Shown here: positions 16,899 through 26,106 of the stretch, piece by piece | How the letters are laid out: every line of letters begins with the position of its first letter | Numbering within the stretch: the first letter of the stretch is position 1 | NCBI GenBank assembly: GCA_002748665.1 | Contig: PDTB01000030.1 | Location: forward strand, 1 to 47,556 | Direction of reading: 5' to 3' | DNA: 47,556 nt | DNA from: Dethiosulfovibrio peptidovorans | GTDB taxonomy: Bacteria; Synergistota; Synergistia; Synergistales; Dethiosulfovibrionaceae | Position numbers and translations under genes: made by a program | The notes under the pieces: generated by a model | The model's database searches: none | What the model was told of the DNA's origin: nothing | What the model saw: only the letters and a program-made list of their open reading frames with translations

Positions 16899-18497
16899 AT
16901 GGGAAATCAACGGAACGAACAAGACGGAAACAATAAGATACCCAACACGGAGGGAAACGTAACAAAACGGATACGCTGGTCCGTCTTCCTGCCAGCCTAC
17001 CTCGTCGTAGGCGGAGCCGCCCTGCTGGGACTCCTGAGCAAGGAGGCCCTCACCAAAGGAACCAACGCTTTCTTTTTCTGGTCACTGGACAGTTTCGGCT
17101 GGCTCTATCAGCTCTCGATCATGGCAGCAGTCGTCCTGGTCGCCATCGTATTCCTGTCAAAAATCGGGAGTATGCGCTTGGGTGGCAAAGACGCCAAACC
17201 GAAATACAGTTTCTGGACCTGGTTTGCCATGACCCTCACCGGCGGTGTAGCGACTGGCATCGTTACATGGGGGGTCAACGAACCTCTGATCTACTATGGA
17301 AACGTATGGGGTGAACTGAATCAATTGGGTATCGAGCCCAACACCCATAAGGCCGCCATCTTCGCCATGGCCCGCAGTTTTTACAACTGGACCTTCGTCC
17401 CCTACGCCATCTACGCACTGTGCGGTCTTCTCGTTGCCTATATCTACTACAACAAAAGGGACAAACTGAACGTGACGACAACCCTCAAACCGATCTTTGG
17501 AGAACGGGTCACCCGAGGCGCTTTCTCCTCCATCATCGACACCCTGTCCATGCTGGCCCTGGCTATCGGTCTGACCACCGGACTGACCATGTGCATTACA
17601 CTCGTCATGGGAGGACTCAAAAGCGGATACGGCATCGAGGGAGACCTGGCTATCTTCATGGTAATCGGTATCTTTCTTATCGTCTCTTTCACCTTTTCCT
17701 CCTACATAGGTATGGACAGAGGCCTGAAGGCCCTCGGGAACCTGAACGCCTGGTTCTATTACGGTCTCTTGGCTCTTCTTCTCCTCACGGGCCCCCTGAC
17801 GTACATCGTCAGGACCTCCACGGCCGGCTTGGCGCAGTGGCTGAATAACTTCTGGCTTTGGGGCCTGGATCCCATCGATATCGGAGGCGAAGCCCTGGTT
17901 CGATCCTGGACCCTCTTTGACTGGGCTTTCTGGGTCGGTTATGCCCCCGTTACGGGGATTTTCCTGGCCATGATCTCCTATGGCAGAACGGTCCGAGAGT
18001 ACATGGTGGTCAACTGGATTCTTCCGTCCATATTCGGGCTGATCTGGTTCAGCATCTGGGGAGGCAGCGCGCTCCACATGCAGGCCACGGGGGGCGCTGA
18101 TCTGATCGGGGCGATCAACAGCGGCGGAGCCATCATGGCCCTCTGGGAATTCCTCAAGCACCTGCCTTTCGGACTCGGAGCTATCGTGGTACCGGTCAAC
18201 ATCTTCGTGATCCTGATCTCCTTCATCACGAACGCCGACGCTACTTTGACTAACATCGGATCTATGTGTGTAAAAGACGTTCCAATCGGAACCGAGCCTC
18301 CTGCAAAATTAAAGGCATTGTGGGGTATCTCCGTGGGCATCGTGGCCATCATCATGGCGGCTTTCGGCAGAGGAACTCAAGGTGTGGACGGTGTCAAGGC
18401 CCTGGCTGCCGCCGCAGGTTTTGTGGTCCTTTTCATCTTCGCCCTGCAGATCCTCGCCTTTATCAAAACGTTCTTCATCGAGAAAATTGTGGAATAA
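16899..18497 (+). CDS. BCCT-family (betaine/carnitine/choline) transporter
   Basis: About 532 residues from ATG 16899, eleven bases after AGGGAGG; ATGs at 16854 and 16890 are in frame but badly spaced. There are about 12 membrane segments. WTWFAMTLTGGVATGIVTWGV covers the glycine-rich TM3 region that binds substrate and ion in BetP/CaiT. SWTLFDWAFWVGYAPVTGIF (TM8) and ISYGRTVREY match the BCCT signature. In that signature some tryptophans of the usual FYWAWWISWSP box are replaced (Phe and Tyr), implying an altered substrate. Known BCCT substrates are quaternary ammonium or sulfonium compounds, so ergothioneine or hercynine import fits the neighbouring lyase. It is the last gene of the operon. 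Confidence 0.88.
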   Translation: MGNQRNEQDGNNKIPNTEGNVTKRIRWSVFLPAYLVVGGAALLGLLSKEALTKGTNAFFFWSLDSFGWLYQLSIMAAVVLVAIVFLSKIGSMRLGGKDAKPKYSFWTWFAMTLTGGVATGIVTWGVNEPLIYYGNVWGELNQLGIEPNTHKAAIFAMARSFYNWTFVPYAIYALCGLLVAYIYYNKRDKLNVTTTLKPIFGERVTRGAFSSIIDTLSMLALAIGLTTGLTMCITLVMGGLKSGYGIEGDLAIFMVIGIFLIVSFTFSSYIGMDRGLKALGNLNAWFYYGLLALLLLTGPLTYIVRTSTAGLAQWLNNFWLWGLDPIDIGGEALVRSWTLFDWAFWVGYAPVTGIFLAMISYGRTVREYMVVNWILPSIFGLIWFSIWGGSALHMQATGGADLIGAINSGGAIMALWEFLKHLPFGLGAIVVPVNIFVILISFITNADATLTNIGSMCVKDVPIGTEPPAKLKALWGISVGIVAIIMAAFGRGTQGVDGVKALAAAAGFVVLFIFALQILAFIKTFFIEKIVE

Positions 18498-18500
18498 ACA

Positions 18501-18535
18501 CGAACGCCCCGACCGCTAAACGGTCGGGGCGTTCG
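18501..18535. terminator. Perfect 15-bp hairpin ending the Mo-hydroxylase/lyase/BCCT operon
   Basis: CGAACGCCCCGACCG (18501-18515) and its exact complement (18521-18535) enclose loop CTAAA. The following sequence GTCTAT is T-poor, so termination efficiency is uncertain, but the GC-rich stem directly after the transporter stop marks the operon end. Confidence 0.7.
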
Positions 18536-18685
18536 TCTATGCCATCTGCCGTCTGAAACCAATCTCTCTGACCTGGAATGAACAGCTCAGTACAACATAG
18601 TCAAAACGACGGACGCGAAAACCTCTCAAAAAGGTCATACTACAAAAGCAAGATGCAGGAGAGATATGAAAGAGAGGTACATATC

Positions 18686-19777
18686 ATGCGATTCGGAGTT
18701 TTGCTGATCGTGGCGGGAGCTCTATGTCTCGGGATGTTCCCGATCAGGGGCACTCAGGCCGGAGAAACTGGGACACTCCCGTCGAACCCCAACAATGGCA
18801 CCACCTTTGACGAGAAAAACATCAGAGAAGTTGTGCTGGCCGGTGGGTGTTTTTGGGGCGTCCAGGCCTTTATGGATCGAGTGCCAGGAGTCGTATCGAC
18901 CAAGGTGGGGTACGCCAACGGGGTGACCGAGACACCTACCTATCAGGCGGTCTGTCGAGGCGATACGGGATACGCCGAGGCGGTCATGGTACGGTACGAC
19001 ATATCGAGACTACCCCTGCAAAAGCTTCTTGAGGCTTTTTTCGCCATCATCGATCCGACGACCATCAACCGTCAGGGTGGGGATTCCGGGTATCAGTACA
19101 GAACCGGAGTCTATCTGACTGGCCCCACGGCAGATCAGGATCGGTTCGTGAGCAAAATGGTCTTTGATAAGCAGGCCCAGAAATACACCAAGCCTTTGGC
19201 GGTAGAGCTCGAACCCCTGAAGAACTTTTACACCGCCGAGGAATACCACCAGAAATATCTCGAGAAAAACCCAGGAGGCTATTGCCATGTCGACTTCGGT
19301 CATCTCGACAACATCTCCACCAGCGACGAAAAGCGAACGTACGTACGCCCTCCTGGCGAGGAGCTGAAAAAGAGGCTCACCGATCTCCAATACAGGGTCA
19401 CCCAGCAATCTGCCACCGAACCGGCTTTCTCCAGTCCCCTGAACCACAAGGATGAGCCAGGCATCTACGTGGACATCGTCACGGGAGAACCCCTATTCTC
19501 CTCCACAGCCAAGTTCGACTCCGGGTGCGGTTGGCCCGCCTTTTGGGAACCCATCGACGCCGGAGTACTCAAGAAATTGGTTGATACGAGCCTCGGCATG
19601 ACTCGTATCGAGGTTCGAAGCACCGCCGGTGACAGCCACCTGGGGCACGTCTTTCCAGATGGCCCCCGGGATAAGGGAGGCCTACGATACTGCATCAACG
19701 GGGCCTCGTTGCGTTTTATCCCCCTGGCCGACCTCGAAAAAGAGGGATACGGCCGATACCTGCATCTTTTTAAATGA
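18686..19777 (+). CDS. msrAB: Exported bifunctional methionine sulfoxide reductase MsrAB
   Basis: 363 residues from ATG 18686, where AGAGAGGT precedes and a signal peptide ([20 protein letters not shown], cleavage probably near TQA-GE) begins; the open frame extends 36 codons further upstream without reason. The MsrA domain carries catalytic Cys55 in GCFWG (54-58) and the GYANG and GDTGYAEAV blocks. The MsrB domain follows with [21 protein letters not shown] and catalytic Cys in RYCINGAS. The fusion repairs both stereoisomers of methionine sulfoxide in exported proteins. It ends convergently with the large regulator, overlapping its 3' end by 8 bp. Confidence 0.94.
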   Translation: MRFGVLLIVAGALCLGMFPIRGTQAGETGTLPSNPNNGTTFDEKNIREVVLAGGCFWGVQAFMDRVPGVVSTKVGYANGVTETPTYQAVCRGDTGYAEAVMVRYDISRLPLQKLLEAFFAIIDPTTINRQGGDSGYQYRTGVYLTGPTADQDRFVSKMVFDKQAQKYTKPLAVELEPLKNFYTAEEYHQKYLEKNPGGYCHVDFGHLDNISTSDEKRTYVRPPGEELKKRLTDLQYRVTQQSATEPAFSSPLNHKDEPGIYVDIVTGEPLFSSTAKFDSGCGWPAFWEPIDAGVLKKLVDTSLGMTRIEVRSTAGDSHLGHVFPDGPRDKGGLRYCINGASLRFIPLADLEKEGYGRYLHLFK

Positions 19778-22700
19778 GCCTCCTCAACAGTTGAACCTTG
19801 TGGTCGATCTCCATATCCCTGTACAAGGCGAGAGAGTCCTCAAGGTACTCTCTCGCCGAACGGGACAGACCCATATCCCCCGCTCGCTCCACACCTGACT
19901 GGGCGGCGATAACCCCCTTGACCCACAAGTGAAGGGCCAGCCAAAATCTCTTATGAAGTGGCACACAGAGCCGATCTCCCTGCTCGAGCATCCAGCGACA
20001 CCGATCTCTGTCGCCCTCCTGCCAGGCTCGAAGGGCTGAAAGGCTGAAGAGAATTGAGTTGCCCCGACGCCTTTCCAAAAAGGAATGGGCGGCTCTAAGA
20101 TGGTGATCCATAACATCGCCCTCATTCAGATCAAGGGCAACGTGAGCTGCGTTGCTGCGAAAGAGACAGAGCCCTCGGAAAAACCCCTCAGCCTCACAGG
20201 CATCGATACACGCCTCGTATATGTTCAAGGCATCGGAAAGTCGACCGGTACGGTGAGCGATGTCTCCCAGATAGCTATTAGCTGCTATGATCTGCAGCGT
20301 GTAGGGTGCGTCCAAAGCCTCGATGGTCTCAAAACGCTCAATTGATGATCGAAGGAGCCGTTCGGCTAGATCGTATTCTCTGGCGAACATCCTGGACATG
20401 CCCAGAAATCGGAACGCCATGGCCTTGGCAGGTGCGTTACCACAGCGACCGGCTACGCCGCTCAGACGCTTGGCGTAAGCCGACAAAAATCGGCTATCCT
20501 CAATCTGAATTCCGTAGTAGCAGAGATGCTGAAGCGACTCAAGCGCCAACTCCCACTCCCCCATGGTCGTCGCCTGATCCAGAGCCGATCGGACCAATAC
20601 CTTGCCAGGGTCGTACTCACCCCACCAGAGGCGGTACCCACCGCTCAGGGCCAGAAAGAGAACCTCCATACGGCGAAGCCGGTCAATATCGGAACAGGGA
20701 CCGTTCTTCAGACTGCGTATAAGACTCTTCGCTCCGTTCAGAAGCTCAATAGTCTGTTCCATCGTCTCGAAAGAGGAGGAAGATCGCCGCAAAACGTCGT
20801 CGTTCAAAAGAGGAAAAAGCTCGTAGTTTAAGGTAATGTGACGTCTCAGCCGCATCAACGTATACTCAAGCTCATCCAGTGGCTCCCCGGCTCTGTGACA
20901 ATGATGGATCACCCTGGAACAGGCCAGGTCGTTCCAGAATCGCCCAGCCAGGTCGGCTTTCAGAATCGTGGCTAAAGATCCGTGGATCAACTGACGTCGA
21001 GCGTGAGACATCCGCCGATACACGTACTCCTTCAATGTACCGTGACTGAAATCAAGGCATGATCTCCCACCGACGTTCCGCTCCAGGACGATGGACTGGG
21101 CTACAAGTTCCTCGACAAGGTCAACCAATCGCCGCATCGGGAGCTCAGACACCTGCTGAAGGATACCCAGATCGGCAGGGACGGAAAACGCCGAAAGCCA
21201 CTCGATAAGCGACAGCCCGTCATCGGCCAGATCCATGAGATGCACCTCAAGAGCCTCGGAAAGACGCACAGGGATCTCGTCCACAGACCGTCCAGAAGCG
21301 AGAAGACGGATGGATTCCACGAGAAACAACGGAAGCCCCTCGGTCTGAGCATAGATGCGATCCAAAGCCTCAAGAGACGGGCTTCGGCCAAGCAGCGCAG
21401 CACGGCAAAATTCCCGGGTTTCTTCCCTGGAGAAACACTTCAGGTTCAAATCGAACAGGGATACGCTTCCGTTCTTTTCAACATCACGAAAAAATCTGAC
21501 CGAAAACGGAGAGCCATAGCTTCGGGTCGTGAAGAAAAAATCGACGTTCGAGGGACTATGGAGCAACACGCCCTCCATCACCTTCCACGAGCCCTCGTCA
21601 AGCCATTGAAGATCCTCAATGACGAGGGATACCCGTCTTCCCGCCCCGAAGCGGTCCAACACCAGGGCAACCAATGCCCCAATCCTGGCCAGAGGGACAT
21701 GCTGAGAGGCCATACACTGAATCTTCAGGGATGGGAAAACTTCTCCAAGAAGACACAAGACAGAGACAGGCAAATCCAGATCCTCCAGATCAACCTGCTG
21801 GGCAAGGCTTTCCATAATTCCATCCCAAGGTAGCAAAGGATGGGTTGCATCTCTCAAAGCACGACCAATGATCACCGGCCCCTCAAATCTCAGAGACTCG
21901 ACAGCCTTGGCGACAAGCCTGCTCTTTCCTACCCCTGCCTCTCCAGAAACGTAGACACATCGAGGTCCGTCACAGTTCCTCTGTAAAAATATCCTGATCT
22001 GCTCCAATTCACGACCTCGACCGAAAAACGGGACCAAGGACGAGCCCCCATTATTCTGTCTTTTCTCAGGAGATGAGCACACATTCAACGAGATCGCAGC
22101 TCGATAGGTCTCCTGAGTTTCCTGGGACGGAGCAAGTCCCAACTCGTCATCGAGCTTCCGCTCTAAATACCTGTAGGATTCGACAATCCGACTCTTGAGT
22201 CCCAGAGCTGAGAGACAGAGAAATCGTCGTTGATAGAGTTCTTCGTTCAGATCGTCGAGGTCGATGACAAAATCGAGGACAGAGAGAGCGTTTCGATGAT
22301 CTCCACACGCCATCAGAGATCGAACCCTCTGCCTCGTCCCCTCACGATAGCGTTGAGATACGTTTCGCCTCATCGATTCGAGCCACCGTTCGAATCGGGG
22401 ACACTGAGGTAAAGAGACACTCTCCATAAAAGGCCGGGAAAGCTCCTTAAGCTCAAGATCGGAGACGGATTCCAACTCGTCCAGTTTTTTCAAATCCACA
22501 TCCACATCGCCCAAGTCCAGATCGACCCAATGCCGATCAGCCAGCACAGCCCTATCTGGAAAAACACACCGAAGCTGGTACAAGGCGTTTCTCAAATTTC
22601 TAAAAGCCAGAGGCCCCGGACGATCTCCCCAGAACATATCCGCCAGAAGTTCTCTGGACGACCGTCCCTCCACAGTGAGGAAACAGGCCAAAACCATTAC

Positions 22701-22778
22701 CTTTTGAAACGAGAAAAAGACCTCTCGACCATTCACAGAAAAACACGGTTTTCCCAGAAGCCTCACCTTCCACGACAA
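19770..22778 (-). CDS. BTAD/SARP-type regulator with AAA ATPase and TPR-like domain
   Basis: About 1002 residues if translation starts at TTG 22778, which lies 7 bases after GGGAGGA; the frame is open 29 codons further upstream without a ribosome site. The N-terminal 100 residues resemble the winged-helix of SARP-type activators ([19 protein letters not shown]). A bacterial transcriptional activation domain follows (to about 250), then a STAND/AAA ATPase with Walker [10 protein letters not shown] and Walker [12 protein letters not shown], and a helical TPR-like C-terminus. Such proteins are signal-integrating activators. It is divergent from hutH and convergent with msrAB. It could control hutH or the lyase operon; the sequence does not say which. 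Confidence 0.82.
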   Translation of the reverse strand: MSWKVRLLGKPCFSVNGREVFFSFQKVMVLACFLTVEGRSSRELLADMFWGDRPGPLAFRNLRNALYQLRCVFPDRAVLADRHWVDLDLGDVDVDLKKLDELESVSDLELKELSRPFMESVSLPQCPRFERWLESMRRNVSQRYREGTRQRVRSLMACGDHRNALSVLDFVIDLDDLNEELYQRRFLCLSALGLKSRIVESYRYLERKLDDELGLAPSQETQETYRAAISLNVCSSPEKRQNNGGSSLVPFFGRGRELEQIRIFLQRNCDGPRCVYVSGEAGVGKSRLVAKAVESLRFEGPVIIGRALRDATHPLLPWDGIMESLAQQVDLEDLDLPVSVLCLLGEVFPSLKIQCMASQHVPLARIGALVALVLDRFGAGRRVSLVIEDLQWLDEGSWKVMEGVLLHSPSNVDFFFTTRSYGSPFSVRFFRDVEKNGSVSLFDLNLKCFSREETREFCRAALLGRSPSLEALDRIYAQTEGLPLFLVESIRLLASGRSVDEIPVRLSEALEVHLMDLADDGLSLIEWLSAFSVPADLGILQQVSELPMRRLVDLVEELVAQSIVLERNVGGRSCLDFSHGTLKEYVYRRMSHARRQLIHGSLATILKADLAGRFWNDLACSRVIHHCHRAGEPLDELEYTLMRLRRHITLNYELFPLLNDDVLRRSSSSFETMEQTIELLNGAKSLIRSLKNGPCSDIDRLRRMEVLFLALSGGYRLWWGEYDPGKVLVRSALDQATTMGEWELALESLQHLCYYGIQIEDSRFLSAYAKRLSGVAGRCGNAPAKAMAFRFLGMSRMFAREYDLAERLLRSSIERFETIEALDAPYTLQIIAANSYLGDIAHRTGRLSDALNIYEACIDACEAEGFFRGLCLFRSNAAHVALDLNEGDVMDHHLRAAHSFLERRRGNSILFSLSALRAWQEGDRDRCRWMLEQGDRLCVPLHKRFWLALHLWVKGVIAAQSGVERAGDMGLSRSAREYLEDSLALYRDMEIDHKVQLLRRLI

Positions 22779-22917
22779 TGCTCTCTCCTCCCTTATATAT
22801 ATTATATACGAGGGAAGCTCATTATCACGATATAACTTATTACAACACCGCGACGTAGAGATCACGAATCACATAAGCGCCGATGAGATGTAATTTTTGG
22901 ATAAATCTAGAATCAAC

Positions 22918-22947
22918 TTGACAATTCAGAGCGTACCTTGATAGAAT
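22918..22947 (+). promoter_or_regulatory. hutH promoter
   Basis: TTGACA (22918-22923), 18 bp, TAGAAT (22942-22947). Downstream in the leader is a 14-bp AT palindrome (GTTTTTT at 22973-22979 followed by AAAAAAC), which could be a regulator site or a weak hairpin. The leader is about 60 nt. Confidence 0.6.
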
Positions 22948-23013
22948 TCATCACAGGTCCTGCATGATTATAGTTTTTTAAAAAACAACACATCTCTAAG
23001 GGGGGCAAACGAA

Positions 23014-24546
23014 ATGAGGAATACGGTGGTTATCGACGGACATTCTCTTACCCTTCAGGACGTACTTAACGTAGCACGAGGGGGATACGCTATCGAGTTG
23101 AGCCCGTCCGCTATTGAGGTGGTACGTACCGCCTCGTCGCTCATACAGAAATGGGTGGACGAAAACCGGATCATCTATGGTGTGACCACAGGCTTCGGAG
23201 ATCTATCCACGGTGAACGTGGACAGAGACAAATGTGTTCTGCTCCAAGAAAATCTTCTCCGGAGCCACGCCGTGGGTGTCGGTACTCCCCTGCTACCGGA
23301 GACCGTCCGAGCCATCATGCTCCTCCGAATCAACGGCCTCACAGCTGGCCATTCAGGTATAACGCTGGAGACTCTTACTCAGATGGTCAACTTTCTCAAT
23401 CTGGACATCATACCTGTGGTTCCATCCCAGGGCTCCGTCGGTGCCAGTGGTGACCTCTGTCCCCTTTCTCACATCGCAGTCGCTATGCTCGGTGAAGGCG
23501 ATGTCATCCACAAGGGCGTCCGAAAGTCGGCCATGGAAGCCATGTCCGAAGAAGGGCTGGGGCCTATTCACCTTCACCCCAAAGAAGGGCTTGCCCTGAA
23601 CAACGGTACGGCAGCTTTAACTGGCCTGGGAGTCATGGCCTTCTGGGAGGCAGTTAATCTGATCAAAACCGCCGACATCGCTGGTGCCCTCTCTCTGGAG
23701 GCGCTCCACGGCGTTCCCTACGCATTCGACCAGCGAACCCACGCCCTCCGGCCCCATCAGGGGCAGCTGGACGTCGCCGCTAACATCCGCAACCTCATCG
23801 ACGGCAGTGCCATCATCGAGGCATTCAAGCACGAACGGGTTCAGGATGCCTACTCCCTTCGGTGTATGCCAATGGTCCATGGTGCCACCAGAAACGCTCT
23901 CGCCTTCGTCAGAAGCTCCATCGAGCTGGAGATGAACTCCGTCACAGATAACCCTCTCATCTTTCCCGATTCGGAGGACGTCATCAGCGGGGGAAACTTC
24001 CACGGCCAGCCTATCGCCCTTCCGATGGACTTTTTCGGCATTGCAGTAGCAGAGCTGGGAAGCATCTCAGAACGCAGGGTGGCCCGTATGGTGGATAAAA
24101 ACCTCTCTAACGGCCTTCCCCCCTTCCTCATCAGGGACAGCGGCGTTAACAGTGGATTCATGATATCTCAGTACACGGCTGCAGCCATCGTCTCTGAGAA
24201 CAAAACGCTGGCCCACCCCGCCTCGGTGGACTCCATCCCCACCTCTGCCAACCAGGAAGACCACGTATCCATGGGATACTGGGCATCTCTGAAGGGAACC
24301 AGAATCCTGAGAAACGTTCAGAAGGTGCTGGGCATCGAGGTGCTGTGTGCCTGTCAGGGAATCGACTTCTCCAAACCGCTTCAACCCGGCAAGGGAACCA
24401 AAGCGGCCTACGATCGTATCCGTCAGGATATACCTTTCCTGGAAAAGGATATTTTCCTCCACCCTCTTATGGAACAGGCCATCCAGCTTGTGCGATCCGG
24501 TGAGATCGTCCGGGCCGTAGAGGAGAATCTCGGAGTTTTACTGTAA
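23014..24546 (+). CDS. hutH: Histidine ammonia-lyase
   Basis: A 510-residue canonical HAL, converting L-histidine to trans-urocanate and ammonia, the first step of histidine degradation. The MIO-forming Ala144-Ser145-Gly146 sits in GSVGASGDLCPLSH, and Tyr55 in IIYGVTTGFGD is the catalytic base. EALHGVPYAFDQRTHALRPH and SANQEDHVSMG are further HAL-specific blocks. A strong AAGGGGGG ribosome site precedes the ATG. The gene is paired with a transporter and is separated by about 7 kb from the rest of the hut genes. It contrasts directly with the MIO-less paralogue at 15268-16824. Confidence 0.97.
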   Translation: MRNTVVIDGHSLTLQDVLNVARGGYAIELSPSAIEVVRTASSLIQKWVDENRIIYGVTTGFGDLSTVNVDRDKCVLLQENLLRSHAVGVGTPLLPETVRAIMLLRINGLTAGHSGITLETLTQMVNFLNLDIIPVVPSQGSVGASGDLCPLSHIAVAMLGEGDVIHKGVRKSAMEAMSEEGLGPIHLHPKEGLALNNGTAALTGLGVMAFWEAVNLIKTADIAGALSLEALHGVPYAFDQRTHALRPHQGQLDVAANIRNLIDGSAIIEAFKHERVQDAYSLRCMPMVHGATRNALAFVRSSIELEMNSVTDNPLIFPDSEDVISGGNFHGQPIALPMDFFGIAVAELGSISERRVARMVDKNLSNGLPPFLIRDSGVNSGFMISQYTAAAIVSENKTLAHPASVDSIPTSANQEDHVSMGYWASLKGTRILRNVQKVLGIEVLCACQGIDFSKPLQPGKGTKAAYDRIRQDIPFLEKDIFLHPLMEQAIQLVRSGEIVRAVEENLGVLL

Positions 24547-24648
24547 CAACGAGACATCACGTCAATGAGCTGATACAATACAAAAAGAACCCTGAGAGGA
24601 AGGAGACTTACTTTCACGTGTGTGGAAGCAAGAAAAGGAGGAGAATAT

Positions 24649-25959
24649 ATGCTTTTACTTAATCCGGTAGTTCTATCAGTTACAACGATGATGGTTCTGT
24701 GCCTCCTCAACCTCAACGTCATCCTCGCTCTTATCGTCTCTGCCCTGGTTGCAGGCTTGACCGCCGGTATCCCTATCGGGCAAACCATGAGCGTGCTGAT
24801 CGGCGGTATGGGGGGCAACTCGGAGACAGCTCTCAGCTACGTTCTTCTGGGGGCTTTGGCCGTGGCCATCAGCCAAACGGGCTTGGCCACACTGCTCAGC
24901 GTCAAGCTCTCCAGGGTCGTGGGGAGCAAGCGACATCTTCTGCTCCTTGTCATCGCCGGCGTGGGATGCTTTTCTCAGAACCTCATCCCGGTCCATATCG
25001 CCTACATCCCCATTCTCATCCCCCCCCTGTTGGCTCTGTTCAACAAGCTGAAACAGGACCGTCGGGCGGTGGCGTGTGCTCTGACCTTTAGTTTGAAGGC
25101 ACCGTATATCGCCATTCCAGCCGGCTTTGGACTGATCTTCCACGGCATATTGGCCGATCAGATGACCGCCAACGGCATCGCCGTCACGAAAGGCGAGATC
25201 TGGCACTCCACCTGGATTCTGGGGGCCGGCATGATCATCGGCCTCTTACTGGCTATCTTTGTAAGCTATAACAAAGAGCGAACCTACGAGGACAAGCCGG
25301 TCGTCGGGCTGGATACCGTCGGAGAGGCACCGGAACACATGACCAGCACCCACTGGCTAACCCTCCTGTCGGTCATCGTGGCTTTCGTGGTTCAGCTCAA
25401 AACCAGCTCTCTGCCTCTGGGGGCGACCGCTGCTTTAGCCATCATGGTTCTCACAGGAGCGTTAAAATGGAAGAACCTGGATACATCGATGTCGGGTGGT
25501 ATCGGCATCATGGGCATGATAGCCATCGTCATGCTCGTAGCTGCAGGGTATGGCTCGGTCATCAGAGAGACCAAGGCAGTGGATGTCCTCGTCGAAAGCG
25601 TCGTCGGCATGGTGGGCGGCAGTCAAACCTACGGCGCCCTGCTCATGCTCATGGTCGGTCTTCTGGTGACCATGGGTATCGGAACGTCCTTCGGGACCAT
25701 CCCGGTCCTGGCAGCTATCTACTGTCCTCTGGCCATAAAACTGGGGTTTTCGCCAGCTGCCACGGTCTGTATTCTGGCGGCAGCTGCGGCCCTGGGTGAC
25801 GCAGGTTCCCCGGCATCCGACTCGACACTGGGCCCCACATCGGGACTCAACGCTGACGGACAGCACAATCACATATGGGATACGTGCGTTCCCACCTTTT
25901 TGCACTATAACATCATTTTGATCGTCTTTGGTATGATCGGCGCTCTGGTGATGTTTTAA
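24649..25959 (+). CDS. Histidine permease-type transporter (YuiF/NhaC-like)
   Basis: 436 residues from ATG 24649, preceded by AAGGAGGAG. About 11-12 hydrophobic segments are visible. The protein resembles the Na+/H+ antiporter-like family that contains the Bacillus putative histidine permease YuiF: LSYVLLGALAVAISQTGLA, SQNLIPVHIAYIPILIPPLL and the C-terminal LGDAGSPASDSTLGPTSGLN are family-typical. It starts 102 bp after hutH with no terminator between, so a hutH-permease operon for histidine uptake and use is likely. Direct substrate evidence is lacking. Confidence 0.8.
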   Translation: MLLLNPVVLSVTTMMVLCLLNLNVILALIVSALVAGLTAGIPIGQTMSVLIGGMGGNSETALSYVLLGALAVAISQTGLATLLSVKLSRVVGSKRHLLLLVIAGVGCFSQNLIPVHIAYIPILIPPLLALFNKLKQDRRAVACALTFSLKAPYIAIPAGFGLIFHGILADQMTANGIAVTKGEIWHSTWILGAGMIIGLLLAIFVSYNKERTYEDKPVVGLDTVGEAPEHMTSTHWLTLLSVIVAFVVQLKTSSLPLGATAALAIMVLTGALKWKNLDTSMSGGIGIMGMIAIVMLVAAGYGSVIRETKAVDVLVESVVGMVGGSQTYGALLMLMVGLLVTMGIGTSFGTIPVLAAIYCPLAIKLGFSPAATVCILAAAAALGDAGSPASDSTLGPTSGLNADGQHNHIWDTCVPTFLHYNIILIVFGMIGALVMF

Positions 25960-25985
25960 ACACCGCCTCAACACGCCTCTTCCTG

Positions 25986-26018
25986 AACCAGGCTTTCACA
26001 AAGAAGCCTGGTTTTTTT
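25986..26018 (+). terminator. Rho-independent terminator of the hutH-permease operon
   Basis: AACCAGGCTT (25986-25995) pairs with AAGCCTGGTT (26004-26013) across loop TCACAAAG and continues into a run of Ts. A textbook terminator. Confidence 0.92.
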
Positions 26019-26106
26019 GTGTAGGGTTGAACAACGTCGTCAGCATCTTTCTCCTGTCACTCAGCGCTTCTTCTCGTCTCCATACCGTTCTTTATCGCCT
26101 TGGGGG

